Source: Alphaproteobacteria bacterium (GTDB lineage: Bacteria > Pseudomonadota > Alphaproteobacteria > ATCC43930 > CGMCC-115725). From it: 64,000 bases of DNA. The notes under the pieces were generated by a model. The model was not told the DNA's origin. It did no database searches and worked only from the letters and a program-made list of their open reading frames with translations. Positions 1-10,165 of the stretch are shown one piece after another. Numbering within the stretch: position 1 is the first letter of the stretch; each line of letters begins with the position of its first letter. The stretch lies in contig JAGWON010000001.1 in the NCBI GenBank assembly GCA_028871055.1, positions 186,001-250,000 on the forward strand. The letters run 5' to 3'. Position numbers and translations under genes: made by a program.

Positions 1-238
1 GCTTGAGGTCGCTGACGCCGGGGCCGACCTCCTCGACCACGCCCGCGGCCTCGGCGCCGAGGCCGCTCGGCAAGGTCGCGGGGTACATGCCCATGCGGTT
101 GTAGATGTCGACAAAGTTCAAGCCGACGGCGGTGTGGCGCACGCGCGCCTCGCCCGGTCCGGGCTTGCCGACTTGGACCTCTTCCCATTTCAGCACTTCG
201 GGTCCGCCGGTCTGATGGAAGCGGATGGCATGCGGCAT
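1..238 (-). CDS. Quinone oxidoreductase (zinc-type alcohol dehydrogenase superfamily), N-terminal part
   Basis: The first 79 codons of a minus-strand gene run off the left edge of the window. The translated start MPHAIRFHQTGGPEVLKWEE, followed by a GEARVRHTAVGLNFVDIYNR segment and GLGAEAAGVVEEVG, is the typical N-terminus of NADPH:quinone oxidoreductases (Qor, MDR superfamily). These enzymes reduce quinones with NADPH in the cytoplasm. The ATG at 238 is preceded by a purine-rich GAGGAGACCCC stretch that fits a ribosome-binding site. The cofactor-binding domain lies outside the window, so only the family is supported, not the substrate. Confidence 0.85.
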   Translation of the reverse strand, partial: MPHAIRFHQTGGPEVLKWEEVQVGKPGPGEARVRHTAVGLNFVDIYNRMGMYPATLPSGLGAEAAGVVEEVGPGVSDLK

Positions 239-278
239 CGGGGTCTCCTCGTTATCGGTTATCGCTTGGGGTTATGGC

Positions 279-977
279 TCAGCCGCCGAGATGGCGACGG
301 AAGAATTCGAGGCTGCGTTTGCCGGCCTGGTCGGCGGCGGCCTGGTCGAAATGCGCGCCGCCCGGCCGGGCGAAGGCGTGGCCGCAATTGGGATAGTCGT
401 ACAGCGTGACGTGCGGATTGCCCTTGAGGCCGGCATGGATTTTCTCCTGCGCCGGCGGCGGCACGAACTCGTCCTTGCCGGCGATGTGCAGCAGCAGCGG
501 CTGCTTGATGCTCTTCGCCTCGCCGAGCGCGTCCTGGATGCCGACGCCGTAATAGCCGACGCTGCAATCGGCGTCGCTGCGCGTCGCCATGAGATAGGCG
601 AGCTTGCCGCCGAGACAGAAGCCGACCGTGCCGACCTTGCCGGAACAGGCCGGGTGCTTGCGCAGAACGGAGAGCGCCGCCTTCGAATCCTCGACGCCCT
701 TGTCGACGTCGAAGCGCTGGAAATAGCCGATGGCCTGCTTCCACTCGGCCTCGGTCTGGTCGGTGATCTGGATGCCGGGCTTGAAGCGCCAGAACAGGTC
801 GGGGCAGAACGCGGCGTAGCCCCGGCCGGCGAGGCCGTCGGCGATCTCGCGCATGACCGCGTTGACGCCGAAGATCTCCTGGATGACGACGATGCCCGGG
901 CCCTTGCCGGATTTGGGCACCGCGAGATAGCCCGAAAAGCTGCCGCCGTCCGCGGCGCGAACCGTCACCTCGGCCAT
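279..977 (-). CDS. Dienelactone hydrolase family protein
   Basis: This is a 232-residue alpha/beta hydrolase. Family features seen are IVVIQEIFGVN near residue 40, the nucleophile elbow VGFCLGGKLA with the active-site Cys, and DYPNCGHAF carrying the likely catalytic His. Dienelactone hydrolases of this type open lactones such as carboxymethylenebutenolide, but many homologues have other or unknown substrates. I chose the ATG at 977 (MAEVTV) and not the ATG 11 codons upstream, because AGGGAGAG lies just before it and homologues begin there. It lies directly upstream of the quinone oxidoreductase on the same strand, so the two may be co-transcribed. Confidence 0.9.
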   Translation of the reverse strand: MAEVTVRAADGGSFSGYLAVPKSGKGPGIVVIQEIFGVNAVMREIADGLAGRGYAAFCPDLFWRFKPGIQITDQTEAEWKQAIGYFQRFDVDKGVEDSKAALSVLRKHPACSGKVGTVGFCLGGKLAYLMATRSDADCSVGYYGVGIQDALGEAKSIKQPLLLHIAGKDEFVPPPAQEKIHAGLKGNPHVTLYDYPNCGHAFARPGGAHFDQAAADQAGKRSLEFFRRHLGG

Positions 978-1053
978 GGTGGCTCTCCCTCTATTGTTTG
1001 TTGGCGGCAAGCCTAGCGGCGCGGGCGGCGGTTGTCACCGGCGCCGGGCGCGC

Positions 1054-1647
1054 TCAGGGCAGCCATGCGCGCCACGGCGGCCAACGTTCGATCAGGTCTG
1101 CCAGCGCCTGATAACCGCCCCTTCCGGGGTGAGCACCGTCACCGGCGGCGATTTCGCCCATCCACACGCCCGACGATTTCAGCGGGCCGAAAACGTCGAG
1201 GAACGGCACCGCAAGTTCGCTGCAGAGGCCGCTCAACACCGGAATCAGGCTTTGCACCCGCTCGTTCACATCCGCTTCGGCAATGGGCGGCGGCCCGACC
1301 ATCAAGGTCGGTGCCAGCGCCCGAGCGCCCGCGAGGATGTGCCGCGCGTTGCCGACCGACGCCGCCGGTTCAAGCTGGAGCCGTCCGTCCGCGCGCAGGC
1401 AGTCGTTCACGCCGAACGAGAATACCAGCGCGCGCCCATGGTCCGCCGGCAACCGGCGCACGGCTTCGTCGCGCCAGCGGTCGCGGACATCGGCGCTGGT
1501 GTTGCGGCGGATGCCGGCGTTGTAACACGTCACCACGTGACCGCGCGCGATGGCGGCCGCGCACACGCGACCGATCCAGCCGAGGCCATCGGGGTCGCCG
1601 AAGCCGTTGACGAAACTGTCGCCGAAAAAGCCGATGCGCAGATCCAT
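1054..1647 (-). CDS. SGNH/GDSL-type hydrolase (lipase/acylhydrolase family)
   Basis: The 197-residue protein starts MDLRIGFFGDSFVNGFG, in which GDS is the block I serine motif of SGNH hydrolases. It also has FSFGVNDC, resembling the GxND block III, and DGAHPGRGGY, which supplies the catalytic Asp-x-x-His of block V. The family comprises esterases, lipases and thioesterases; the substrate cannot be told from the sequence. No signal peptide is visible, so it is probably cytoplasmic. It is separated by about 50 bases from the toxin gene upstream and is on the same strand. Confidence 0.85.
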   Translation of the reverse strand: MDLRIGFFGDSFVNGFGDPDGLGWIGRVCAAAIARGHVVTCYNAGIRRNTSADVRDRWRDEAVRRLPADHGRALVFSFGVNDCLRADGRLQLEPAASVGNARHILAGARALAPTLMVGPPPIAEADVNERVQSLIPVLSGLCSELAVPFLDVFGPLKSSGVWMGEIAAGDGAHPGRGGYQALADLIERWPPWRAWLP

Positions 1648-1699
1648 TGCCGTTCGCCGCGCAATAGCGCGGACGGTTTATAGCAGCAGCGCGCCGAAT

Positions 1700-1990
1700 T
1701 CAGGCGGGTTCGTTCGGCGGCCAGGCTTGCGCACCGTGGAGCAGGCGCAAGACGGTCACGACCGCGCCCTCCACGGCGTAGATGGCAACCCACGGCAGGC
1801 CCGGCAACGGCAATTCGTGGATGCCTTCGACCCGACCCGCGCGGCCGCGATAGGGAAATCGGTCCAACGCGCCGACGCGCCGTTCGATTTCACGGGCGAT
1901 GGCAATGGCACGATCGAGATCGTCGCGCGCGATCGCGTCGCATTGGGCGATAAGCTCGGCCCGGGCGAGTCGGGTCCATCGGATCGTCAC
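1700..1990 (-). CDS. Type II toxin, RelE/ParE superfamily
   Basis: This 96-residue basic protein has the ParE/RelE fold pattern. MTIRWTRLARAELI opens the first strand and helix, ALDRFPYRGRAGRVEG forms the core, and WVAIYAVEGAVVTVLRLLHG is the C-terminal beta hairpin. ParE toxins poison DNA gyrase and RelE toxins cleave mRNA; the sequence does not decide between them, although ParE is likelier with a ribbon-helix-helix partner. Its start overlaps the antitoxin stop by 4 bases (ATGA), so the two are translationally coupled with the antitoxin first. Confidence 0.85.
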   Translation of the reverse strand: MTIRWTRLARAELIAQCDAIARDDLDRAIAIAREIERRVGALDRFPYRGRAGRVEGIHELPLPGLPWVAIYAVEGAVVTVLRLLHGAQAWPPNEPA

Positions 1991-2235
1991 TTACGCGCGC
2001 CGAGGCGGCGCTTCAGATCGGCGCATACCTTGGCGTGGGAAACCGTCCGTCCGGCGCGCATCTCGCGCCGCCCCGCTTCGACCGCCTCGATGAAAGCGAG
2101 CTCGGCGTCGAGATAGGACTCGAGCGCGCGGCCGACGAGCCACGACTTGCTGCGCCCCTGCGCAGCCGCAAGCTGCGCGAGCCGGCGCGCGAGATCGTCC
2201 TCGACCCGGGCGGTGATCGTCACATCCTTGCTCAT
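1987..2235 (-). CDS. Antitoxin, ribbon-helix-helix (CopG/ParD-like) type
   Basis: This 82-residue protein begins MSKDVTITARVEDDLARRL, a beta strand followed by a helix typical of ribbon-helix-helix DNA-binding proteins. AAQGRSKSWLVGRALESYL forms the second helix. The C-terminal half (EAGRREMRAGRTVSHAKV) is the segment that normally wraps around a ParE-type toxin. The ATG at 2235 has a GAGG-containing leader. An 11-base palindrome 26 bases upstream is a likely autoregulatory operator. Confidence 0.88.
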   Translation of the reverse strand: MSKDVTITARVEDDLARRLAQLAAAQGRSKSWLVGRALESYLDAELAFIEAVEAGRREMRAGRTVSHAKVCADLKRRLGARK

Positions 2236-2260
2236 GGCGCCTCGCAGCGAATACGACTGA

Positions 2261-2271
2261 ATACAATGTAT
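2261..2271. promoter_or_regulatory. Candidate operator of the toxin-antitoxin operon
   Basis: The palindrome ATACA-A-TGTAT lies upstream of the antitoxin ATG at 2235 in an AT-rich patch that stands out from its GC-rich surroundings. Ribbon-helix-helix antitoxins bind short inverted repeats overlapping their own promoter. Assignment to this antitoxin is inferred from position only. Confidence 0.4.
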
Positions 2272-2307
2272 ACGTCGACCGTCCGAGGCGCAACCGCAGC
2301 GGCGGCC

Positions 2308-2751
2308 TTACAGCAGCAGCGCGCCTTCGAACTGCAGCAGCCGGCGCTTCACTTCGATGCCGCCCGGGGCGCTGTAGCCGGTGAGCGCGCCGTCCGAGCC
2401 CACGACGCGGTGGCAGGGAACGATGATCGGAATCGGATTGCGGCCGCAGGCCTGGCCGACCTCGCGCGCGACCTGGCCGAGCTCGCGCGCGAGATCGCCA
2501 TAGGTCGCGGTCTGGCCGTACGGAATTTTGGTCATCCGCTGCCAGAGCCGCCTCTCGTCCGCGCTGCCGTCGGGCGCCAGTGGCAGGTCGAAGGCGGTGC
2601 GCTTCTTGGCGAAATACTGCTCGAGCTGGCGCTTGGCCTCGACCAGCACGGCGTCGGGCCTGCCTTCGGCGCGGCCGCCCCATTCGAGCGCGACGATCGC
2701 GCCGTCGCGCTCGACCAAAGTCATGAAACCGAACGGACCGTCGACCGGCAA
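2308..2751 (-). CDS. ogt: Methylated-DNA--[protein]-cysteine S-methyltransferase
   Basis: This protein removes methyl groups from O6-methylguanine by transfer to its own cysteine. The suicide motif IIVPCHRVVGSDGALTGY is intact, and the wing/helix IPYGQTATYGDLARELG precedes it. The reading frame stays open up to an ATG at 2814, which has a GAGGGA upstream but would overlap the preceding gene by 58 bases. The family alignment (PVDGPFGFMTLVERDG) begins close to a TTG at 2751, just after the stop of the upstream gene. I give that start but am unsure of it; the product is 147 or 168 residues. The gene is coupled to the YyaL-like gene. Confidence 0.9.
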   Translation of the reverse strand: MPVDGPFGFMTLVERDGAIVALEWGGRAEGRPDAVLVEAKRQLEQYFAKKRTAFDLPLAPDGSADERRLWQRMTKIPYGQTATYGDLARELGQVAREVGQACGRNPIPIIVPCHRVVGSDGALTGYSAPGGIEVKRRLLQFEGALLL

Positions 2752-2756
2752 GCGCT

Positions 2757-4775
<2,019 letters not shown>

Positions 4776-4858
4776 GCTGATGAACTCGCCGAAAACTCGT
4801 TTCGTTGCCACCATTATCGGCCGGAAAAGCGGACGATGTGAGGTTCATTCGATATCGC

Positions 4859-4887
4859 TTGACATTCAATACGTACGAACGTATTAA
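4859..4887 (+). promoter_or_regulatory. Promoter with embedded operator for the tetR-dehalogenase operon
   Basis: TTGACA at 4859-4864 is followed by exactly 17 bases and TATTAA at 4882-4887, close to the sigma-70 consensus. A perfect inverted repeat, AATACGT-acga-ACGTATT, covers 4868-4885, so it fills the spacer and enters the -10 box. This is the expected position for repression by the TetR protein encoded directly downstream. The -10 lies so close to the ATG at 4895 that transcription should start at or within a base or two of it, giving a leaderless mRNA. Confidence 0.75.
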
Positions 4888-4894
4888 ATGCCGC

Positions 4895-5485
4895 ATGGCT
4901 CGTCCATCGCTTCGCATCAGTCTGCTCGACGCCGGCCTGAAGGTTATGTCCCGCAAGGGCTACGTCGGCTCCGGGGTGCGCGAAATCGCCGCCGAAGCGG
5001 CGGCGCCGCAGGGCTCCTTCACCAACCATTTCCGGTCGAAGGAGGCCTTCGCCCGCGAGGTCCTCGACCGGTATTTCGAGCACGTCAAAGCGATGATGGC
5101 GCGAACCCTCGGCGACAAAAGCCGGTCGCCACGCGAGCGGCTGCGGGCCTATCTCGACCTCATCACCACGCGCTTGGGCGCCGACAAGTTCACACGCGGC
5201 TGCCTGATCGGCGATTTCAGCCTCGAAGCGGCGCTGCAGAGCGTTGTGCTGCGCGACCGTCTGGCCGCGATCTTTGCCGAATGGCAGGTGCCGTTCGCCG
5301 ACTGCATCGCCGAGGCGCAAGCCGCCGGCGAGCTCGACGCGACATTCGCGGCGACCGATCTCGCGGAGTTCCTGCTCGCGTCCTGGGAAGGCGCCATCCT
5401 GCGCATGAAGGTCGCGCGCAATGCCGAGCCGCTCGAGCGCTTCAAGCGCATCGCCTTCGCCACGATTTTCAAGGAGCCTCGCTGA
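4895..5485 (+). CDS. TetR/AcrR family transcriptional regulator
   Basis: This 196-residue repressor-type protein has an N-terminal helix-turn-helix (VMSRKGYVGSGVREIAAEAA, then GSFTNHFRSKEAFAREVLDR). Its C-terminal ligand domain contains GCLIGDFSLEAALQ, as in the AcuR/YxaF-like TetR subgroup. ATG 4895 is used because the DNA-binding domain begins there and the promoter -10 ends 7 bases before it. The stop overlaps the dehalogenase ATG by one base, so the two form one operon. By position it probably represses itself and the dehalogenase, with a halogenated substrate or product as inducer, similar in concept to DhaR. The ligand is inferred. Confidence 0.9.
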   Translation: MARPSLRISLLDAGLKVMSRKGYVGSGVREIAAEAAAPQGSFTNHFRSKEAFAREVLDRYFEHVKAMMARTLGDKSRSPRERLRAYLDLITTRLGADKFTRGCLIGDFSLEAALQSVVLRDRLAAIFAEWQVPFADCIAEAQAAGELDATFAATDLAEFLLASWEGAILRMKVARNAEPLERFKRIAFATIFKEPR

Positions 5486-6384
5486 TGAATCCGGATGTCG
5501 TCCTGCCGCAAATTCGCGTTCTCGATTCCACGATGGCCTATCGCGAGGCCGGGGCACGCCACGCACCGGTCGCGCTCTTCCTGCACGGCAATCCGACGTC
5601 GTCCTATGTCTGGCGCAACGTCATGCCGCTGGTGGCGCCAGCGGCGCGTTGCGTCGCGCCCGATCTCATCGGCTTCGGTCAGTCCGGCAAGCCGGATATC
5701 GATTATCGCTTTGCCGATCACGTCCGCTATCTCGATGCGTTCCTCGCGGCATCGGGGATCACGGCGGCTTATCTCGTGGCGCAGGATTGGGGCACCGCGC
5801 TGGCCTTCCATCTGGCGGCACGGCGGCCGGAATTCGTCCGCGGCCTCGCCTTCATGGAATTCATCCGGCCGTGGCCGACCTGGGACGATTTCCATACGCC
5901 GGCCGCGCGCGCGTTGTTCCGAAAATTCAGAACGCCGGGCGAGGGCGAACGCCTGATCCTCGACGAGAACATATTTGTCGAGCAGCTTTCACCGCGCACG
6001 GTCGTGCGCGCGCTGAGTGACGCGGAGATGGCGGTCTACCGCGCGCCCTTCCCGTCGCCACAGTCGCGCCGACCAGTCTGGCGGTTGCCCAACGAGCTGC
6101 CGATCGCCGGAGAGCCCGCGGACGTCTACGCCGTTCTCGAACGGGCGCATGCGGCGCTCGCTTCGTCCCGCTATTCGAAATTGCTCTTCGTCGGCGACCC
6201 CGGTTCGTTGGTTTCGCCGAGCTTCGCGGCGCGCTTTGCCGCAGGCCTGCACGACTGCCAGGTCGTGCAGCTCGGCGCCGGCCGCCATTGTCTGCAGGAA
6301 GACCATCCCGAGGTGATCGGCCAGTCCGTCGCCGACTGGATCAGCGGGATCGAGGAGAGGTCGCGGGAGGGTCATGCCGCATGA
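5485..6384 (+). CDS. dhaA: Haloalkane dehalogenase
   Basis: This 299-residue alpha/beta hydrolase matches the DhaA/LinB family over its whole length. It would cleave carbon-halogen bonds of haloalkanes to give alcohol and halide (EC 3.8.1.5). Visible family residues are HGNPTSSYVWRN with halide-binding Asn36, QDWG with nucleophile Asp101 and halide-binding Trp102, FMEFIRP with Glu125, RLPNELPIAGEP in the cap region, and the catalytic His in GRHCLQEDHP. All catalytic positions are present, so it should be active. It follows the TetR gene with a one-base overlap. Confidence 0.93.
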   Translation: MNPDVVLPQIRVLDSTMAYREAGARHAPVALFLHGNPTSSYVWRNVMPLVAPAARCVAPDLIGFGQSGKPDIDYRFADHVRYLDAFLAASGITAAYLVAQDWGTALAFHLAARRPEFVRGLAFMEFIRPWPTWDDFHTPAARALFRKFRTPGEGERLILDENIFVEQLSPRTVVRALSDAEMAVYRAPFPSPQSRRPVWRLPNELPIAGEPADVYAVLERAHAALASSRYSKLLFVGDPGSLVSPSFAARFAAGLHDCQVVQLGAGRHCLQEDHPEVIGQSVADWISGIEERSREGHAA

Positions 6385-6569
6385 GCGCCGAAGTCATGGC
6401 GATATCGCTGGATGACATCGAGCTCGGTTCGAATTTCACCGACAAAGGCAGATTGGCCGCGCTCGTCAGAGCCGCTGCGGCGGTAACCGCTGCGCGACAT
6501 TCGATCGGCGCTACGCCACTTCGAAATTGGCGCCGAAATCGTCCTGCCGCCGGGCTGTGGAGCGGCTAA
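6381..6569 (+). CDS. Small hypothetical protein downstream of dhaA
   Basis: This 62-codon frame starts at an ATG that overlaps the dehalogenase stop by 4 bases (ATGA), suggesting possible coupling. The product (MSAEVMAISLDDIELG at its start, then an Ala-rich helix and an Arg-rich tail) resembles no family I recognise. The C-terminal part has the look of non-coding GC-rich sequence, so the frame may be accidental. Confidence 0.25.
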   Translation: MSAEVMAISLDDIELGSNFTDKGRLAALVRAAAAVTAARHSIGATPLRNWRRNRPAAGLWSG

Positions 6570-6599
6570 CGTCCGGCTGCGGCGCGGCTAACGTTCGGC
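6562..6599 (+). repeat. Two direct copies of a 16-base repeat
   Basis: GCGGCTAACGTCCGGC at 6562-6577 recurs with one change (GTTC for GTCC) at 6584-6599, a 22-base period. It lies between dhaA and mnmE and overlaps the end of the small frame. No function is evident. Confidence 0.6.
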
Positions 6600-6666
6600 C
6601 GCGCTGCGATTGACCTTCAACTTATATATCCCCGCGTTCCGGCTTTTGCATCACACTCGCCCGCCG

Positions 6667-8004
6667 ATGGACGGCGATACCATCTATGCCTTCGCCACCG
6701 CGCCCGGCCGTGCCGGCGTCGCCATGCTGCGCCTGTCCGGTCCGCACGCCGGCGCGGCGTTGCGGGCGCTTGCCGGCCGGTTGCCGGCGCCGCGCCGCGT
6801 CCTGGTCACGCCATTCAAAGACCCGCGCAGCGGCGAGATCATCGACAAAGGCATCGCGCTTTATTTTCCCGCGCCCAAGAGCCTGACCGGCGAGGACGTC
6901 GCCGAGCTGCACGTCCACGGCGGCCGCGCCGTCGCCGCCGCGCTCATCGACGCGCTGGCGGCAATGCCGGGCCTTCGGCTGGCCGAGCCCGGCGAGTTCT
7001 CGCGCCGCGCCTTTCTCAACGGCAAGCTCGACCTGACCGAAGCCGAAGGCATCGCCGATCTGGTCGCCGCCGAGACCGCGGCGCAGCGGCGCCAGGCGCT
7101 CCGGCAGATGGCGGGCGAGGCGGGGCGGCTCTACGAAGCGTGGCGCACGCGATTGCTGAAGGCGCAGGCGCGGGTCGAGGCCGAGATCGATTTTCCCGAC
7201 GAGGGCCTGCCGCCCGCTCTTGCCGCCGCAGTGGCCGCGGAACTCGCTGAAATTCATGGCGAAATCGCCGCTTTTCTGGCCGACGGAAGGCGCGGCGAGC
7301 GGCTGCGCGAAGGCCTCGCCATCACCATTCTCGGTCCGCCCAATGCCGGCAAATCGAGTCTGCTCAATGCGCTGGCGCGGCGCGACGTGGCGATCACCGC
7401 CGCCACCGCCGGCACGACGCGCGACGTCATCGAGGTCGCGCTCGATCTCGGCGGCTATCCGGTAACGCTCGCCGACACCGCCGGCTTGCGTGCTGCCGGC
7501 GATGCGATCGAGGAAGAGGGCGTGCGCCGCGCGCAGGCGCGTGCCCAATCGGCGGATTTGAAGCTCGTCGTCGTCGACGCGACCAAGCCTGCCGAAAAAG
7601 CATCGGTTGCCGCGATGATCGACCGCGACACCGTCGTCGTCGCCAACAAGATGGATCTGGCGCCGCGCGACGCGGCGCGCTGGGCCGATGCGCTGGGCGC
7701 CAGCGCAGCGGTGAAGATTTCGGTCGCAACCGGCGCCGGCCTCGCGGCGCTCGAGGCGCAGCTCGGCGCCGAGGTCGCGCGTCGCTTTGGCGGCGAGTCG
7801 GCGCCGCTCATCGCCCGCGCGCGCCATCGCCAGGCGCTCGAGGCAACGCGCGCGGCGCTCGCGCGCTATCCGCAGGCCGGCGCGCCCGAGCTGGCCGCCG
7901 AGGAGCTGCGTCAGGCGGTACGGTCGCTGGGGCGCATCACCGGCCGGGTGGGAGTCGAAGACTTGCTCGATGTCGTGTTCCGCGAGTTTTGTATCGGCAA
8001 GTGA
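6667..8004 (+). CDS. mnmE: tRNA uridine-5-carboxymethylaminomethyl(34) synthesis GTPase MnmE
   Basis: MnmE works with MnmG to modify the wobble uridine (U34) of certain tRNAs. The 445-residue protein has the N-terminal tetrahydrofolate-binding domain (DTIYAFATAPGRAGVAMLRL), a helical domain, an inserted GTPase domain with P-loop GPPNAGKSS near residues 223-231, G3 DTAGLR near 270 and G4 NKMD, and the C-terminal CIGK with the essential Cys. The ATG at 6667 was chosen because MnmE proteins begin one or two residues before DTI; an ATG 57 bases upstream would add 19 unrelated residues. It heads the mnmE-mnmG-rsmG-parAB series. Confidence 0.97.
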   Translation: MDGDTIYAFATAPGRAGVAMLRLSGPHAGAALRALAGRLPAPRRVLVTPFKDPRSGEIIDKGIALYFPAPKSLTGEDVAELHVHGGRAVAAALIDALAAMPGLRLAEPGEFSRRAFLNGKLDLTEAEGIADLVAAETAAQRRQALRQMAGEAGRLYEAWRTRLLKAQARVEAEIDFPDEGLPPALAAAVAAELAEIHGEIAAFLADGRRGERLREGLAITILGPPNAGKSSLLNALARRDVAITAATAGTTRDVIEVALDLGGYPVTLADTAGLRAAGDAIEEEGVRRAQARAQSADLKLVVVDATKPAEKASVAAMIDRDTVVVANKMDLAPRDAARWADALGASAAVKISVATGAGLAALEAQLGAEVARRFGGESAPLIARARHRQALEATRAALARYPQAGAPELAAEELRQAVRSLGRITGRVGVEDLLDVVFREFCIGK

Positions 8005-8308
8005 AAACCAGTCAAAAACACGAACATTTCGTGATCTTACCGTTTTAATACCACATCATATAGTATTGGTTCGCGAGACGTTCCGGGGTCGAATCGCCGG
8101 GCCTTCACCAGATATCGCACCGGGGGGCCTGCACGTCGTTAATATTGGTTGATGACCTTCAATGACAGAGATGTGACGTCTATATATCGCGTTATCTGTT
8201 GCGAATACTTGGTATTACTTGGGCGCCGGAACGGTCGGAAGCGGTGTTTCACGTGAAACATGCCGCGCTCGGCTTTACACATCGCCGAGGCCTCCGTAGA
8301 TTGCCGCC
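8005..8308. other. Intergenic region between mnmE and mnmG
   Basis: This 304-base gap is richer in A and T than the flanking genes. It holds a perfect parS site (8245-8260), two copies of TATTGGTT (8064-8071 and 8143-8150), the short palindrome AATAC-ttg-GTATT (8204-8216) and the AT-rich TATATAT patch near 8190. No coding frame convinced me. It probably contains the mnmG promoter, but no clear -35/-10 pair could be fixed. Confidence 0.5.
8245..8260. promoter_or_regulatory. parS: parS centromere site 1
   Basis: The 16-base palindrome TGTTTCACGTGAAACA is a perfect chromosomal parS site, the nucleation site for ParB. It lies in the gap upstream of mnmG and about 3.4 kb from parB. Confidence 0.93.
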
Positions 8309-10165
8309 ATGCATCGTTACGACGTGATCGTAATCGGCGGCGGTCACGCCGGCTGCGAGGCTGCCGACGCGGCCGCGCGGCTTGGCGCCCAGACGCTGCT
8401 GCTGACCCACCGGCGCGACACCATCGGCGAAATGTCCTGCAATCCAGCCATTGGCGGCTTGGCCAAGGGACATCTGGTCCGTGAAATCGACGCGCTTGAC
8501 GGGCTGATGGCGCGCGCGACCGATCGCGCCGGTATTCAATTTCGGGTGCTGAACCGGAGCAAGGGGCCGGCGGTGCGCGGGCCGCGCGCCCAGGCCGACC
8601 GCAAGCTCTATCGCCGGACAATACAGGCGCTGCTGGCGGAACGTGCCGGCCTGACGATTCGCGCGGGCGAGGCGGCGGCGCTGATTTTCGATCGGGATGG
8701 TCATTGCAACGGCGTGCAAACCAGCGAGGGCGACGTTATCGCCGCCGGTGCCGTGGTGATCACCACCGGCACCTTCCTGCGCGGCCTCATCCACATCGGC
8801 GAGACCCAGACGCCGGCGGGCCGGGTCGGCGAGAATCCGTCGGTCGGCTTGGCGCAAAGCCTGGCGCGCGCCGGCTTCCGCCTTGGCCGGTTCAAGACCG
8901 GCACGCCGCCGCGGCTCGATGGCCGGACCATCGACCGATCCGGCCTCGAGGCCCAACCGGGCGACGAGCCGCCCGAGCCGTTTTCCTTCCTGACCAATCG
9001 CATCGCCACGCCGCAGATCGTCTGCCACATTACCGCGACGACACCGGCGACCCATGCCCTGATCCGCGCCAATCTGCATCGCGCGCCGATGTATTCGGGC
9101 CAGATCGAGAGCATCGGTCCGCGCTATTGTCCGTCGATCGAGGACAAGGTGGTGCGCTTTGCCCAGCGCGAGCGGCATCAGATCTTCCTCGAGCCCGAAG
9201 GGCTCGACGACGACACCGTCTATCCCAACGGCATCTCGACCTCGCTGCCGGCGGAGATCCAGGCCGCGCTACTCAAGACCATTCCCGGCCTCGAGCATGC
9301 GCGCATGATCCGTCCGGGCTATGCCATCGAATACGATTTCATCGATCCGCGCGAGCTCCGGCCGACTCTCGAAACCCGCAGGATTCCAGGCCTTTTCCTG
9401 GCCGGACAGATCAACGGCACGACCGGCTACGAGGAGGCCGCGGCCCAAGGACTTATCGCCGGCCTCAACGCCGCGCTACTCGCTGCCGGCGGCGGCGGCG
9501 AATTCATTCTCGACCGGGCCCGCGCCTATAGCGGCGTTCTGATCGATGACCTTGTTTCACGTGGAACCGACGAACCTTATCGCATGTTCACCTCGCGCGC
9601 CGAATACCGGCTGACGCTGCGCGCTGACAATGCCGATCAGCGGCTGACGCCGATCGGCATGGCGCTGGGCTGCATCGGACCGGAGCGCCGCGCCGCTTTT
9701 ACGGCCAAGGCGCAGTGGCTCGGTCAGGCGCGCGCACTGGTCCGCCGCCTGACCATGACGCCGAGCGAGCTACGCCGGTACGGCCTGACGGTCAACGCCG
9801 ACGGCATCCGCCGCTCCGCCGCCGAGCTGCTGGCATATGCCGAAATCGACCTGGAGCGGCTGACAACGGTCTGGCCCGAGCTGGCCTCGATTCCGCCGGT
9901 CATCGCCGAGCAGCTCGAAATCGACGGCCGTTATGCCGGCTATCTCGAGCGCCAGGCCGACGAGATCGCGGCTTTCCGGCGCGACGAAGCGCTCTCGCTG
10001 CCGCGCGATCTCGACTATAACGCGATCGGCTCGCTGTCGGCCGAGATCCGCAGCAAGCTGCGGACCTGTCGGCCCGAAACCCTGGGTGCCGCGGCGCGCG
10101 TCTCGGGCGTGACGCCGGCGGCGCTGGTGGCGCTGCTGCGCCACGTGCGGCGGCCGGCCGCATGA
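8309..10165 (+). CDS. mnmG: tRNA uridine-5-carboxymethylaminomethyl(34) synthesis enzyme MnmG
   Basis: MnmG (GidA) is the FAD- and NADH-dependent partner of MnmE in U34 modification of tRNA. The 618-residue protein starts with the dinucleotide-binding motif [20 protein letters not shown], followed by the GidA signatures [20 protein letters not shown] and [13 protein letters not shown]. The second signature [20 protein letters not shown] is encoded across an internal parS-like sequence. The C-terminal MnmE-binding domain is complete. The stop overlaps the rsmG start by 4 bases. Confidence 0.97.
   Translation: MHRYDVIVIGGGHAGCEAADAAARLGAQTLLLTHRRDTIGEMSCNPAIGGLAKGHLVREIDALDGLMARATDRAGIQFRVLNRSKGPAVRGPRAQADRKLYRRTIQALLAERAGLTIRAGEAAALIFDRDGHCNGVQTSEGDVIAAGAVVITTGTFLRGLIHIGETQTPAGRVGENPSVGLAQSLARAGFRLGRFKTGTPPRLDGRTIDRSGLEAQPGDEPPEPFSFLTNRIATPQIVCHITATTPATHALIRANLHRAPMYSGQIESIGPRYCPSIEDKVVRFAQRERHQIFLEPEGLDDDTVYPNGISTSLPAEIQAALLKTIPGLEHARMIRPGYAIEYDFIDPRELRPTLETRRIPGLFLAGQINGTTGYEEAAAQGLIAGLNAALLAAGGGGEFILDRARAYSGVLIDDLVSRGTDEPYRMFTSRAEYRLTLRADNADQRLTPIGMALGCIGPERRAAFTAKAQWLGQARALVRRLTMTPSELRRYGLTVNADGIRRSAAELLAYAEIDLERLTTVWPELASIPPVIAEQLEIDGRYAGYLERQADEIAAFRRDEALSLPRDLDYNAIGSLSAEIRSKLRTCRPETLGAAARVSGVTPAALVALLRHVRRPAA
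9553..9568. promoter_or_regulatory. parS: parS-like site 2, inside mnmG
   Basis: TGTTTCACGTGGAACC differs from site 1 at two positions, including the last base, and mixes the two common half-site versions of parS. It is read in frame as the conserved LVSRGT of MnmG, so the site is built into a conserved protein motif. Binding strength may be lower than at site 1. Confidence 0.7.

Noticed and set aside
4888-5484. Frame continuous with the dehalogenase gene extending back through the TetR gene
   Set aside because: The upstream part is the wrong frame of the TetR gene. The dehalogenase family start at 5485 is clear and overlaps the TetR stop by one base.
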